Positions 1 to 12,322 of a DNA stretch of 64,000 bases are shown here, piece after piece. The notes beneath the pieces are model-generated. The model saw only the letters and a program-made list of their open reading frames with translations. It was not told the origin of the DNA and searched no databases. Position 1 is the stretch's first letter, and the number at the start of each line of letters is the position of its first letter. The stretch comes from Rhypophila decipiens (lineage: Eukaryota > Ascomycota > Sordariomycetes > Sordariales > Naviculisporaceae), in assembly GCA_033297075.1 (NCBI GenBank), contig MU858221.1:16141-80140 (forward strand), in the 5' to 3' direction. Made by a program: the position numbers and the translations under genes.

Positions 1-2371
1 CCCGCACCCTGCAGAGCAAGGGGATTCTTGCAAGCTTGACTCGTACGGCGTCATCTCTTCACTTGGGACTGCTCAGGTGTCAGCTTCGTTCGTTGACATA
101 GGGAGATGCACCTTCTTTCGAAAAGCTTCTCTGGATTGGTTCTTTCTTCTTGTCCAGCCCACTGACGAGGGGAAGAGCGAGACGCGTGAAGAGTCCCTCC
201 GTCTTGGCATCATGGCGATCGAAGACGATGAAATGGAAAAAGAACATAAGGCCATCAAACATGACCTGATGAGCGGGGTTGACAGAAGGACAATCTTTCT
301 AGTCTGAAACCACCTTCAACGCTATAAACGAGTCGCGGATGATAATGACGAAGAAAAGAAAATATTCTGTGTTAATTATCAGGCTTACTCGCCATACAAT
401 GATTCCATTGTCATCTTGAATCCATCCTTTGATATTTCCATTGACATATGGTCGCGTTTCGCTCTTCATTCAGCTCACCCTAGGTACTGCTTTGGTTGTA
501 ATGGTCGCGAATGGTTACAGCAACCTCGTAGAGAGGATCAGATCCCTTGTTGAGAGGCCAGAATGCTCGCACACTGATGCAACAATAGCTTCGCCCAATC
601 TTACGGTGCAATCGCGGATGGGTGTAACCATGGGACTGGATCCATTTACCTTGTTGAATCCTTCCCGAGAAGACACACAGTCCGAGTCCGGTGTTGGATT
701 TTCCGCACGGTCCGGTATGCCGTGCATGACTTTGCGCCGACCGCATCATTATCTTCTAGCTAATTCTGCCTCAATATTTCCAAGGCTTCAAGGCATAAGC
801 TTTCAAATCCGCCTCTCGTGGGGTTCTCAATGTGATTCCATGTGGCAGATGCCAAGCCTCGTAGATCCAGATCCGGGGAAATACAGAGAGCATGTTTCGT
901 TTCAACGGGGAAAGTGTCAGTTCGGGGTTCGCTTAGACCAAGCACGAGGCACAGCATCCAGAAAGAGTTGAGTGCAATTTTAGCATCCACAGAGACATAA
1001 CAATTGTAACAATGGCCCTGTCAAAGTAACATGTCATGATAGGTGATTATGTCAGTCGCCTTGGATCGAAGCATCTGCCACATCGAATCCTTCCTTCCGT
1101 GAGCCAAATTATACCTACTACATATTCCATCCCATTTGAAGACTGGGGACCTCTTTCAGCTGGTCGGCCAAGCTCTCTCCTGTCTTGGCCTTAACACTGG
1201 ATCACCTAAGAACATGACGTTGGTGCCTTTCTTCTTGGGTCAGTTCCACAGCTTACACGTTAAAAGTACTAGTTTTCATCATATTGACGAGACAAAAGGA
1301 CCTATTAGTAGTGACATGTGGGAGCCAGGAGCTGAACTGGCTTCATGAGCACACCCTTCGAGACGAGCTGAGCTCTTGGCCACTCGTTGTCGACTAAACT
1401 TCCCAGGCTCCTAGTGGCTCGTATACCATGCTCACACTAACTCTGGGTTAGCCATTGGACTTGATATTCCACCAACACTGTCCCGAATTCCCGGGCTACA
1501 CAACCCAGGAAGGATTTTTGAATCAACACCAGAAACCTTGTACTGAAACTGATTCCTTTCTTGATCTTGATCTGTTTCATTGGACATGATTCCAAGAAAC
1601 CAATGACACCATAGAACTGCCTGACTAACTTCTTCATTGCATATGGACAAAAGATTCCCTCATATATCTAAGAAGGAGCTACCAGCCAAACCCTAAACTC
1701 CGAATCAAACACGATACGATATCAAGTCCCCCGACGGCCAAGTTATTGGGGAACAAGGGGTATGCAGCCCCGGTGCAACGTTGGCAATGGTCAACCATTC
1801 CACCGCAGTGGTATGCTTCCGGCCCCAAAGGGCCATCATATCACGATCTCGGGGCGAGATATTCTTGAACGGCCAATCACACACGGCCATAAGCATCCTT
1901 TCCATGTTGCTTGCCAGGTATTCACGTGCCCGAGCAAACAAGTAAAAGCATGCCTGGCTCGACCCTTGTCGAACCATCATGGCCCAACCAACACCCAACT
2001 TCTTGACGTCCGAGGGGATCTGAATCCTGATCTCCTTTTACAAATGCTGTTCTAAGCAGGCAGCTCGAGGTCCAAGACCGCCAATTAGATTAGTAGCCTG
2101 CTCGGGCTACTCGCTTAACGGGAACATTCCGGGTCCAACCTCGATGGTGCTGCCCCGGCCCGAGAGACGAAGCAACCCTAAAGGCATCCATTACTACCAC
2201 ACCAAGGATGAATATGGAAATCCTGACAATCAATGATTCCAGCCTGTCACTAATGTGCAGGTACCATTGTCTGGACAGAAAGAAGATGTCCAAATCCTAG
2301 TTTGATCCAACAGGGCGGACTCGGGCGAGAACTAGCCATGTTTCTGGACCCAAACGGGGGTGGAGGTCTTG
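1..2371. other. Intergenic, no supported gene
   Basis: Only short open frames occur here, on both strands and overlapping one another. None shows a domain, signal peptide or plausible splice partner. The longest (429-971, plus) has no recognisable similarity and ordinary non-coding composition. I see no repeat or RNA gene. Confidence 0.5.
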
Positions 2372-2378
2372 TATAAAG
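2372..2378 (+). promoter_or_regulatory. TATA box of the GH128 gene
   Basis: TATAAAG lies about 165 bp upstream of the ATG at 2543, followed by a pyrimidine/CA-rich leader typical of well-expressed fungal genes. Position and sequence fit a core promoter. This is inference from sequence only. Confidence 0.45.
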
Positions 2379-2542
2379 AGAATTCAACCCTTCCGTTCGT
2401 CGATCACTGCCTTTTCAGCACCATCATCACCGTCATGTTCACCACAGTCACTCCTTTCGAACAAACTCTTGATATCAACGCCACTCCTTTCGTTGAATCA
2501 CACCACACTCCTTGAAACCAACGAACCAGCCAACCACACAAC

Positions 2543-3454
2543 ATGAAGGCTGCTATCCAGACCATCGCAGCATTTGCTGCCCTTGCTGCTGCCGTCCCGG
2601 CCACTATCCCGGCCCCTGCCGTGTCCGAGGACATCAAGAACGCTGTCATCCTTGCCCGGGGCACCGACGCCCCCTACGGCATCAAGAAAGGTGTCGCGTT
2701 CAATGACCCTAACGCAGCTCAAATCCTGTCCCGTCCCGGCTCTGCCACCTGGTCCTACAACTGGGGCGGCGTGACCAACACCCCAGCGTTCCAGCAGATC
2801 CCCATGTGCCACGGCCCGACCTGGGACTGCGACGCGGACCGCATCCTCCGCCGCCTCGCTGAGAGCCGAGACACGCCCTACGTCCTGGGCTACAACGAAC
2901 CCGACTTCCCACGCAAATACGGTGGAGTCGAGGCATCTCCCCGGCAGGCCTACGACGCCTGGGGCAACGACATGTTCAAGTTCAACGACCGCGGCGCCAA
3001 GCTCGTCTGCCCGGCCATCAGCTCCAACAACGTAACCACTGGGCTCATGGGCTACGAGTCCGGTGTCCAATGGCTCAAGGCCTTTGCCTCGATCGGCAAC
3101 AATCCAGACCAGTTCCGTTGCAGTGCCCAGGCGATCCACTGGTACGGATGGGAAGGCCAGAGCATCGAAGACCAGGCCAAAGAGTTCATCAAGTACGTCG
3201 ACAACGCCCACCGCGAGATCAACGCCATCTTCCGCAAGGAGATGCCCCTCTGGATCACCGAGTTCGCGCCCGAGCCCAGGAACCACTCGGACAAGGCCAA
3301 CCGCATGGCCCAGTTCCTCAACATTGTCATCCCCTGGCTCGACCGCCAGGACTACGTCCACCGCTACGCCCCCTTCTGGGCCGAGGACATGGTTGACCTC
3401 GGCAGCGGCCAGCCCAACGCCGCTGGCTGGGCCTTTGTCAACGCTCGTGGTTAG
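2543..3454 (+). CDS. Secreted GH128 endo-beta-1,3-glucanase (Asl1-like)
   Basis: A single exon encodes 303 residues. Residues 1-20 form an Ala-rich signal peptide, so the enzyme should be secreted. The rest matches the glycosyl hydrolase catalytic core of family GH128 (Pfam Asl1-like): GYNEPD (Glu119, probable acid/base), HWYG at 199-202 and WITEFA (Glu240, probable nucleophile). GH128 enzymes cleave beta-1,3-glucan, a fungal wall polymer, so roles in wall remodelling or in attack on other glucans are both possible. Codon use is strongly GC3-biased, as in highly expressed fungal genes. The ATG is the first after the TATA box and begins the signal peptide directly. No carbohydrate-binding module or GPI signal follows. 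A 335-residue antisense frame over the gene is a codon-bias shadow. Confidence 0.9.
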   Translation: MKAAIQTIAAFAALAAAVPATIPAPAVSEDIKNAVILARGTDAPYGIKKGVAFNDPNAAQILSRPGSATWSYNWGGVTNTPAFQQIPMCHGPTWDCDADRILRRLAESRDTPYVLGYNEPDFPRKYGGVEASPRQAYDAWGNDMFKFNDRGAKLVCPAISSNNVTTGLMGYESGVQWLKAFASIGNNPDQFRCSAQAIHWYGWEGQSIEDQAKEFIKYVDNAHREINAIFRKEMPLWITEFAPEPRNHSDKANRMAQFLNIVIPWLDRQDYVHRYAPFWAEDMVDLGSGQPNAAGWAFVNARG

Positions 3455-3757
3455 AAACACCTTGCGGCGGACAGCTGATGTATTAGTCCTATCCAGGTTT
3501 GGCATTGCACCTGTCCTATTTTCTTTTACGACACGAATGAGACGGTCTCGGAGTCTCGGATCAATCCTTTTGTTTCTGCTTTCAATTCGTGTTTCCCTTG
3601 TACATGTCTTACCTTTTCTTTCGTTGGATAACTGAAAACTTTTTCGGCCTTTCTTTATTTCTTTTCTGTCCCCATTTACTGTAAATATAGCAATCTCAAT
3701 TCAATATTGTTGATACATAGACCATCTTCCACGGCCCTGGTGACTTGCTACGAACTT

Positions 3758-4823
3758 TCATTCTACATAGACCGGTGCCACAGCAGAGACAGCTAGAAAG
3801 TAAACACCGGCACGTACTGAAACACAAAATACACCCAAAAATTCCCACGGCGTCCTTCCGATCCGACCTCATACCTGCCGGCTCGCCCATATTATTCCCC
3901 GTCACAACGCCCACGGCGTAATCCATCGCCAGTATGAAGCCGAGGCAGCAAACCAGCCCAGACAGGACAAAGGCATATGCGCCGTACGTTTGAAGCCTCT
4001 GCAAGCGGTTGGTCCAGCAGAACAACGTCAGCGGCGCGATGATGCCGCCACCTATGGCGCATATTGAGAGGACCAGCCCAGTGGGGGTGGTCATTTTGGT
4101 ACGTGTGTCGAAATGAGTCACTCCGTTGAGTCTGGGGTTTCGGCCGATATCTGTTTTCCCAACGACATGGAGTGTCAATTAGCAGCGAATCCAGAGCTGG
4201 AGCATGTTGTGCACGTTTGTGCGCCAGTAGAGCTGCGTGGAACGAGAGGTTCACATACCGTCAAGCGTGCCCAGTATCTGCGAGTTGATCAGACTGGCGA
4301 CCATCAAGACAAAGAACCAAGGCGTGTATTCCCATCTCATCGCGGCAGTCTTCTCCTGCTCCAACGTGTAGCCGGAGCAGTAACTCTCGGATTGCTTTCC
4401 CTTCTTCTCCCACCCCCTCTCCCGGATAAAGCGATGCGCAACGACCGCCTCCTCAACCAGGTTGTAAACCAAATGCAGCGCAGCCGGCGAGGTCATGCCC
4501 GGCGACCTGTCCTTCGGAGAGGACATATTCACGGCCAGCAGACAGATGCTGACGATGGTAGTCACCCCCACGTTGGCCATATCATACCAGCTGAACTCGG
4601 GCTTGAGTCTCCTCCACGGCAGGAGCGGGGATCGTCCACAGAGATGGCAGGCCAGGTTCCAGAGCATGACGCAGTGCGTGATCATGCCCAGCGTCCTGTA
4701 GGGCAGGTTGTACGCGTCCCATGCGCGCTCGCTTCGCGCGGAGATGGGGAGGGCATAGTCGGAGAGGAGGAGGAGGACGGGAAAGGGGAGTATCATTTTG
4801 GAGTTGGCGGTAAGAAACGACAT
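3758..4823 (-). CDS. Multi-pass membrane protein of unknown function
   Basis: Three exons on the minus strand, 4823-4259, 4150-3875 and 3816-3758, join in frame to 299 residues. Both introns (108 and 58 bp) have GTATG donors and CAG acceptors. About six or seven hydrophobic segments are visible, the first at the extreme N-terminus (PFPVLLLLSDYALPI) and the last encoded by the short third exon (VYFLAVSAVAPVYV). If the second intron were retained the protein would end in a non-hydrophobic tail, so the splice is favoured. The middle loop is charged (RERGWEKKGK). I do not recognise the family. A small polytopic protein beside a FAD monooxygenase and a P450 recalls membrane-bound terpene cyclases, but I see no motif that establishes this and no prenyltransferase is present. 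Confidence 0.65.
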
Positions 4824-6225
4824 GGTGGGTTACATGTATCCCAAAGTTCAACACTAATGAAACGGAGGAGAAAGTGCCATGGGGAAGAAAGAAACATCTA
4901 AAAAAAAACCGGCTCAAACCAAAGGAGCATCGCCCCAGGTCTTGATGAGGCACTTGCATCCTCTTGATCTTCTCGCTTGCCAATACTGCTTTAACAAGAC
5001 TGAGAGGCTAACTGATAGATGCGTGCAATCCGTGCATTTAGAGTAAAATGGTGTTATTTGCTTGGTCTCATAGTGATTCTCGTCACTCAATACCAAGATC
5101 CATTTTATCTGCACTCACAGATGGGTTGCTCGGAAAGGGTTGGCAACGCGGTTGGTGCTGCACGATCCCCAGAACGTCAATCTTGAGGCTGAAGTGGAGG
5201 ACAAGTGCCGAGTACCCCGGATCGATGTCTTCGCCCGAACTCTGCTTTACGCATGTTTCCTAGACGTCATTTGTCTTGGCAAGCTCGCCACGCAAAAAGT
5301 GACATTGTCACTGTCCTGTGCAGAGTGCAGACAAGGGCACTGTGCTGGGATGATGACGGCAAGTCCACAGGTCAAGCTGGGCAACATGACCAACCACACA
5401 ACGTCGAGCTTTCATATACCAAGACCCGATTCATAATAATCCAGCTACTGTACTATAGAAGATCGGACATGAGTTAAATCCAGTTGCAGAACAGGTTGAC
5501 TTCAAACCCTGAACTAAAAAGATTTGGATGGGTAACCCTAACCCTACAAGGCTTGGCACGACACTCCTGATTGGATAACAGTCTATTTGCGCTCGACATC
5601 ATGTCGCCCACGAGGCAATACCGAGGGACTGCTCGTCCAACCGGGCGTCTGTTGTCAGATTATTAGATGTGGCTGGGAAGCAGGCAGGGTTCTGTATGCA
5701 GGGATTAGGCTTGGGTGTGGCCATATTACAAGCTGAACAAAGGCCCCTGAAGAGCTGGAAGTTCAGCTGGTATGGGACACCATTTGACACATACCTTTCC
5801 ATCACAAATATAACAGAAGCTCTGCCAGAGAGCAGAGAGAAACATAAAAAAAATATTAAATGAGCATCAATTCAACAACTAAGTGCGATATTCTGACATC
5901 TGCCGCGGTGTATGGGGCCTGCAGACGTAATTAATCAGACTTTACCCAGTCGGTATGTTCCGAATAAGGGACCCTTCTGAGCAGACAGGGAGCTTTTATG
6001 GGCAAAAAAATGGCCACCGATTTCACCCCGCCGATGGACTCAAGATCAGCAATGAGGGGATGAACAATTTTATTTCTGTGTCTATGTCTATGGTATGATG
6101 ATATCAACTTATGTATGCTCTTTCTCTAATATTAACCGTCTAACCGTCCCACAGGTCAAGACGACCCGAGAAGTGAAGACGGCACCAAAAGGTAGTCCAG
6201 GAAAACCCGACTTCCCCATTAACGA
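4824..6225. other. Intergenic region
   Basis: No convincing gene. It contains a two-unit telomere-like motif (AACCCTAACCCTA) at about 5534-5546 and a purine-rich stretch near 5845. Short open frames have no support. It probably holds the leader of the minus-strand membrane protein and the 3' end of the monooxygenase gene. Confidence 0.45.
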
Positions 6226-8022
6226 TTAATCCCAGTTGCCAGGGGCCAACACCACCGGCCGTCCGGCCCTCATGTCCTCCATGACATCCTCAATCTTCCA
6301 CGGCTCGTACTTGTATCCGGGGGGGTAATTAGGCGGAATACCACTGCCCTCGTCGCACATGTCCTCCAGCTTGACGCCCTTCTCCATGCTCTCGACCACC
6401 TTGCCGTAGACGTCATAGGCGTACTGCTCCGGATCGTGGTTGAAGATCCAGCTGGGCAGCTTGGGCTGAGCGCGTCTAGGATCAAGCTTGACCTTGGTCC
6501 AGTCGGTATCCTGCAACAGCTCGGCATTGCTGAAGCCCAACTTTTGCGCGCAAGCATTACGAATGAATCGCATGCGAACATGTGCGCGAACGGACTGGGG
6601 GATCTTGTCGCGACCGCCGATCTGAAGACAAGAGGCGAGGCAGATGGCATCCTCGATGGCTTGTGTCGCGCCGTTGCCCGAGGCAGGGAGGAACGAGTGG
6701 GCTGCGTCGCCGATGTTGACGACCAGACCCTCGGGGGACGCCCACTTTGGTTGCGGGTTTCTCCAGAAGAGCTCAAAGTTGACGATTGTGTTGGGCGGTG
6801 TGAGCTTGATCAGGTCTTTGTACATGGACGACCACGGCTGCGGGCCGACGCCCTTGTCCATGTTGGCGAGGACTTCTTCGGAAGGGATCGTGTTGGACCA
6901 GGATTCCTTTTCGGAGCCCGTCACCTTTTCTTGGTGTCAGCACGACTGGCAAGCAAAGAACGGGTACCAGGTGATGGGAAGCACTTACGTCGTGGTTCAT
7001 GATCCAGATCATGGTGTCGGGCCGAGTGAGGGTCATGGCGTAGGTGCCAGGTCTGTTCACAACCCAATGTCAGCCAAGTCCATCTCATCCAAGAGACATA
7101 GGAAAAACTCACCCCAACCAAGTTCTCACGATCGGCTCATCTCCGGTCTCGCCCTTCTGCATACGGAAGAACTCCTTGACCTTGGGGTCCTTGTCCAGAT
7201 GCTCAATGGGAAAAGCAGCGCGCCACATGGCACGTCCACTCTTCATGGCCCTAACCTGACCGCCGACCAACTTCTGGCTCTTGCTGCCCACGCCATCAGC
7301 AGCAATCACCACATCGGCCTCGTGCTTCTCGCCCTGGTCCGTGATACAGCCCGCTTTTCCACGTGCAGCATCCTCATAGTAGTCGACGACCTTTTTGCCA
7401 AACTGAATCTTGACGCCCAGTTTTTGGACCTGGTTGACGTACATCTTGTAGATCAAGGGACGCATTTGGAAGGTTCCGGGGGGAGTGTTGGGATCCAGCC
7501 CGGCATCGCGCAGGCGATCGGATACCTTCTTTGGCTCGATCATGGGCGTGCCATCGTGCTTGAAGGTCTCGATCCAGCAATTATGGAGGGAAATGTCGTG
7601 GAACTCCTTGGCCATGTCGGGCCAGTGCTTGAAGAAGCGGGTGGCTGAGAGGCCCATGAAGTACATGTCTCCTGGAACAGCATAATGGTGTTAGCGAGAG
7701 GTACTTGGACGGGGAATGATGGAGGAATGCTACCAGCTGTGTTAATGTCGTCGTTTCTCTCGAGAACGCGGACATTGTGCCCCTTGCGGACACACTCGAG
7801 GGCGGCAGTCAGACCGGCGAGACCTGTGCCGACGATGAGGACGTCAATGCCCGTGTTGGGGTATGACCCCACGGGTTTGGAGTTTTCGTCTTGGATGTAA
7901 GGCATCTTCTCGCACGGCGGGGCGGTGAATCTGTGGTGGAGGCTGGCCGAAGGACAGGCAAAGGAACGGACAAAGGGACGAATCTCAGAGACATACTCGA
8001 CTTGAGTCTCGGGAGGGGCCAT
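6226..8022 (-). CDS. FAD-dependent monooxygenase, salicylate-hydroxylase-like
   Basis: Four exons, 8022-7734, 7671-7113, 7052-6989 and 6924-6226, join to 536 residues through introns of 60-64 bp. The protein has the PF01494 aromatic hydroxylase layout: dinucleotide-binding GTGLAG at 65-70, the AADGVG motif in the middle of exon 2, and the second FAD/ribityl motif GDAAHS at 376-381 followed by a Gly/Asn/Ala-rich helix. Such enzymes use NAD(P)H and O2 to hydroxylate or rearrange phenolic rings, often as tailoring steps in polyketide pathways. The first ATG gives a 40-residue N-terminal extension; the Met at residue 40 (MPYIQDENSK) is an alternative start. Length and motifs look intact. The substrate is unknown; the neighbouring P450, DUF1772 and SnoaL-like genes suggest an aromatic polyketide. 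Confidence 0.88.
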
Positions 8023-10409
8023 GGTGATGGTATATTATCTGCTGCCAAGTGGACCGTTTCGTGGTAATGCCAACTAGCGAGTCGTGCCCTCGGCCGGCTC
8101 GTCGTGCTGAGTCCGGTGGCGGTCGATGGTTGTCGACGGTCTTGAAGCGATCTTTTGTGGCTTCAAGAGTTCCCCCTTTTCAAGTCAAGCTTTTCTTTTT
8201 TTTCTTTTTTCTCATCAGCCAACGACAGATTAGCCGAATCGGGAAGATACGGTCTGTTATGAACTTTGCATTCCAGCCGTCCGCCTTCCACGTTTTTGGC
8301 TCGGTGTGTCTCTGGATGAAAACAAAGAGTGCCTCGGTTGATTCCGAACAGGTTGGTCCGTCCCACTGTCACAGTTTTCTTCATTATCTGACATTATTTG
8401 TGAATTTTTGTGATCATCTAACATCCTTCTCGCTTTAGATCTAAAGCGAGATGGAGCCTCGCTTCTTCTTCCATGATCCCCAATTTATTTCAATGGACAT
8501 CGTTCCATCAAAAACGCCATCAAGAGCAACCTAGATCATCTTCCGGGGCGATTTCAGCAAACAGACGATGAGAACTCCCACAGATCTTATTTAGCAGATG
8601 TCGACCATCGTCCTCGGCCGCGTATGGCAGGTTTGGCGGCGGACGCCGGCCCAAGCCCCAACACCGGACCAAAACTTGGCTGCGCACCGCTGCGGGCATT
8701 GCCGGAGACACCCCCCCCCCCCCCCCCCGTCCGAAATCCCCGAAGAGTCGCCGCCAAAACTCAATCCTGCCGAGGATAAACCCAAACTGTTATCGATAAC
8801 CTTGGGTACCTTAATCGTCCCAATCACCTTATATTGCAAAAAAGTCACGGTTCCCTCTGCTCAAAATACGTCCGAACCAATTATCTCCTCATGTTAGGGG
8901 GACGTGTCTGTAAGCTCAGCATGGCATCATCCTACGAGTGCAGTCCCTTGCCACCGTCAAGCTACTGCAACTGAATCTGACTTTATGGCCTACGGAATGC
9001 GATAAGTTGCATACCAGTCTATTACTTGTGCAGGGACCCAAGGTCTCGAAAGAGCCTTCGTAGTTGGCCTGCAGTCATTCACCAAAGCACCTGGAAGATG
9101 GTGAGTGTTCCAGATTATCATCAAGGGACCCAGAAATTGTGATCAGACCTAGTGAAGCTGATCATCTCGGACCCCCTTTTTTGGCAGAGGAAAGCTGGCA
9201 TGGCCAGAGCTCGACAAGGAAAAAGATGTGGCAAGTGAGGACAACGTAATGTTTATTGACGTGACGATCAAAAGCTGTCGGCTTGTGGCGACTTGCCCCT
9301 CTCCAGCTGCCCCCTCGGACCCAGTAAACACCGTCTGGCAGCTGCAAAAGCAAGCAGGGCGATGACTGACAAGACATGAGGCAGCATGAGCTCGACTGAA
9401 TCTCACGCTCATCTCAGCATTACAAGCCATACGGGGACCATCCGTTGAAACCTGATACGGCAAACTACATCCTGCTGTTCATGATTGCATCTTGCAATGT
9501 CAAGGTGAAGACTTCAGATGAATGCACTCTCTTCCACATCGTCTGCCAACTTTGCACAAGCCGTAGTGTAATCTACTGGCTCAGGGGGGCAGGAGTAGCC
9601 AGGAGCAAGCTGGCCACCACCTGGTCAAGCAATCTGGAAAGGGGCGAATAAGCGCGGTTGACAGTGTTGGTGCGAGCAGAGAGCAGCTGGGGCCGAGCTA
9701 GGTACATTCTCGTTCTTACTCGGGAACGGCACTGTATACAGGACGAACGGCATAGTGCATGAACTAGCAATCGACCAACAGCTCTGGCCAACGGCAAAAG
9801 GGCCGGACAACCCACCATCCAGAAACTGTCCCTTCTCTCTCCTTGAGCAACACACGGTTTAACATGTAGTCGAGGTCCAGCCAATGAGAGTAATGTAAGT
9901 TACACCCCTAATCCTACCGGTGGGAGTTACAAGACCGTTTACACACAGAAGCGTGGCCCCAAAGCCAGCACCGCTCCTCATTGGGTGAAAATCGCACTGA
10001 CGATCCAGTTCTTCCCACCACGGCCCTTCAACGGTCAGACACCAACACCCAGAAAACAAACCGCCGCAAATCTCGATGGTATCAGGAGTTGTTTCATTTG
10101 GACCACCCAGCACACATATCAGTGCGCACATTCCCTCGCTCATTCGCGTTTAGAAAGAACAGACACATCCTCGTCCCCATCGCTTCTTTCCATATTAGAC
10201 AGGCGACCTGCAGTGAGGCTGGGCAATCAGGTTTGGATTCATATCAACATAGCATCCTAACCCGCTGCCTGCAACGCCAAGAGCTCAGCTGTGCCCTATC
10301 CATCACACTCGTTTATCCATCAAACAACCACCAGGACCGCCAAGCATCACGACTGCTCATCAGCACAGCACCCTCTTGAGCCCGCCGATCGCCGGCACTC
10401 GTCGCAAAG
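8023..10409. other. Long intergenic region with a poly-C tract
   Basis: No supported gene lies between the divergent monooxygenase and P450 genes. A run of 19 C occupies 8710-8728. Pyrimidine-rich stretches near 8190-8215 lie upstream of the minus-strand gene. The region is large enough for a bidirectional promoter plus an unrecognised element, but I see no repeat or coding pattern. Confidence 0.45.
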
Positions 10410-12322
10410 ATGCAGCTCATCACCATCGGGCTATTAGCCTTTGCAGTCTTTCTCCTCGCCACAATTCACTTCCTGAAACTGTTTCGAGAAATGAACTGTC
10501 GCTCCCCTTCCACACCGCCAGGCCCAACTCAGATCCCATATCTGGGCCGGATCCACGACCTCCCGATCCAGCACATGTGGTTGAAGTTCAAGGAATGGGC
10601 CGACATCCACGCCACCAAGACGGGCTTCTATCAGACTGAGATGCTCGGCGCCAAATTCATCATCATCTCGGACGAAAAAGTGGCCGAGGACCTTCTCGTC
10701 AAGCGCGCAAAGTTCAACTCTGATCGGCCCATGATTCGCTCCCTGTTTGACTCCAAATCCGAGTTTGGGTCCATGGAGTACTTGCCTCTGATGGGGAGGA
10801 ATCAGTACTGGGCTCGTCAGCGGAAACTGTCGCACGCTTATCTCACTGAAGCCACCAACGCCCAGTATCATGGCATCATGTACCACGAGGCCAAGAGGTT
10901 CATGGCAAGACTTGTGCATGACCCTGCCAATTTCCAGTTTTGGCTCGAGGATATGGCTTCCAAGGTTATGTGCTCGCTTACGTGGGATGATACTTCTCTG
11001 AGCGAGTACTGCACCACTTCTGCCTGGGGGTTGCTTACCCAGATGTCGCCCGCTGGCCCGCTTACCAATGTTCTCACACCGCTTTGGCATCTGCCCTTGT
11101 TCATGAACCCCTGGAAGCGGGCTGAGCACAAGAGACACGATGAGCAGCAGGCTTGGTGGATGGAGCGACTTGTTACTGTCCGGGAGAAGATGAGCAGGAA
11201 TGAGATGAGGCCTTGCTGGACGAAGCAGTTTTTGGAGAAGCAGAGCGGCATGAAGACGTCCATCTCGGGAGATCATGAGGCCTCTTCGGTGATTGGCATG
11301 CTTGCGCTGGTCGGCATCTTTACCGTCGCCGGGCCCTTGTCGTACTGGCTTGTTACCATGGTGCACCACCCGGAGTGGCAGGCTGCGGTTCAGAGAGAGA
11401 TCGACGAGGTGTGCGGAGACCGGCCGCCGACTCTGGATGACACCCCGAGACTTCCCATCCTCCGGGCTTGTATCAAGGAGACGATGCGCTGGAAGCCGAA
11501 TGTTCCTACTGGTGTCGCTCACGAGACAGAACGCGATGATGTCTACAATGGGTTCTTTATCGAAAAGGGAACGAGGATCTTGCCTCTTGACTGGTACGTT
11601 GTGCACTCCCTTCCTCCACTCTTGTAACGGCCTCTGACGCTTTTGGATTGCCCAGGGCCTTCCTCCGCAACCCGGCCAAATACCCCGACCCCTTGACCTT
11701 CCGCCCCGAACGCTGGCTTGAGCCTTCGTGGCCCACCTACCAGGCACCTCTCACGCAGTACCCCACCATCAAGGGCATGTCGTCCTTTGGATGGGGCCAC
11801 AGACAATGTCTCGGCATGCAGCTCACCCAGGACGAGCTCATCGTCGCTTGTGGAAGTCTCGCCTGGGCTTTTACGCTCAAACACAAGATTGACCCCCTTA
11901 CTGGCCGCCAAAAACCTGTTCCCCTTGACAAGTCCAACTCGCTCCTCATCGTCAAGCCTGACCCCTTCGAGATGGACTTTGAGCCCCGGAGTCGGGAGCG
12001 GAGAGAGCAAGTTCTGAAACAGTGGGAGCGGGCGGAGCAAAAAGACGTCAAGCAGCGCGTGGATTTTCTGAGGGCTGCCAAGACGGCGAGAGGCGAGATG
12101 TTGGATGGCTCCGAGTGCGAAAAGGCAGCTGCCATGGCTGGTGTGTCTTGCAGGCCCTCAGGCCCTATCAGCAAGATCACCTTGGCTACTCCAGCCCACT
12201 CGACCACACCGGCAGCGACAACGGGAAGCACTCGACCGCCCCTCAGCGGTATGCTCAGCACGGTTAAGAAGCAGGACATGATATTACAGTTTAGCCGGGT
12301 GAACTCTTATTCTGGGATGTAG
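10410..12322 (+). CDS. Cytochrome P450 with long C-terminal tail and altered I-helix
   Basis: Two exons, 10410-11593 and 11656-12322, join to 616 residues. An N-terminal anchor (LLAFAVFLLATIHFL) is followed by the Pro-rich hinge PGPTQIPYLG, the K-helix ETMR near residue 357, FRPERW, and the haem-binding FGWGHRQCLG at 439-448 (Cys446). It resembles the fungal E-class group related to O-methylsterigmatocystin oxidoreductase. Two oddities: the oxygen-activating I-helix, normally (A/G)Gx(D/E)T(T/S), reads AGPLS near 307-311 and lacks the acid and Thr; and about 170 residues follow the haem Cys, roughly 100 more than usual, as a charged then Ser/Thr/Pro-rich tail. Dehydratase- or isomerase-type P450 chemistry is possible. 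Frame and splice sites are clean. Confidence 0.88.

Noticed and set aside
429..971. 180-codon open frame on the plus strand
   Set aside because: No domain, no splice partner, no codon bias; overlapping frames on the other strand are equally long.
2498..3505. 335-codon antisense frame over the GH128 gene
   Set aside because: Shadow of strong GC3 codon bias; the sense strand has a signal peptide and catalytic motifs.
10434..11747. 437-codon antisense frame over the P450
   Set aside because: It crosses the P450 intron and has no recognisable content; the sense frame has all P450 motifs.
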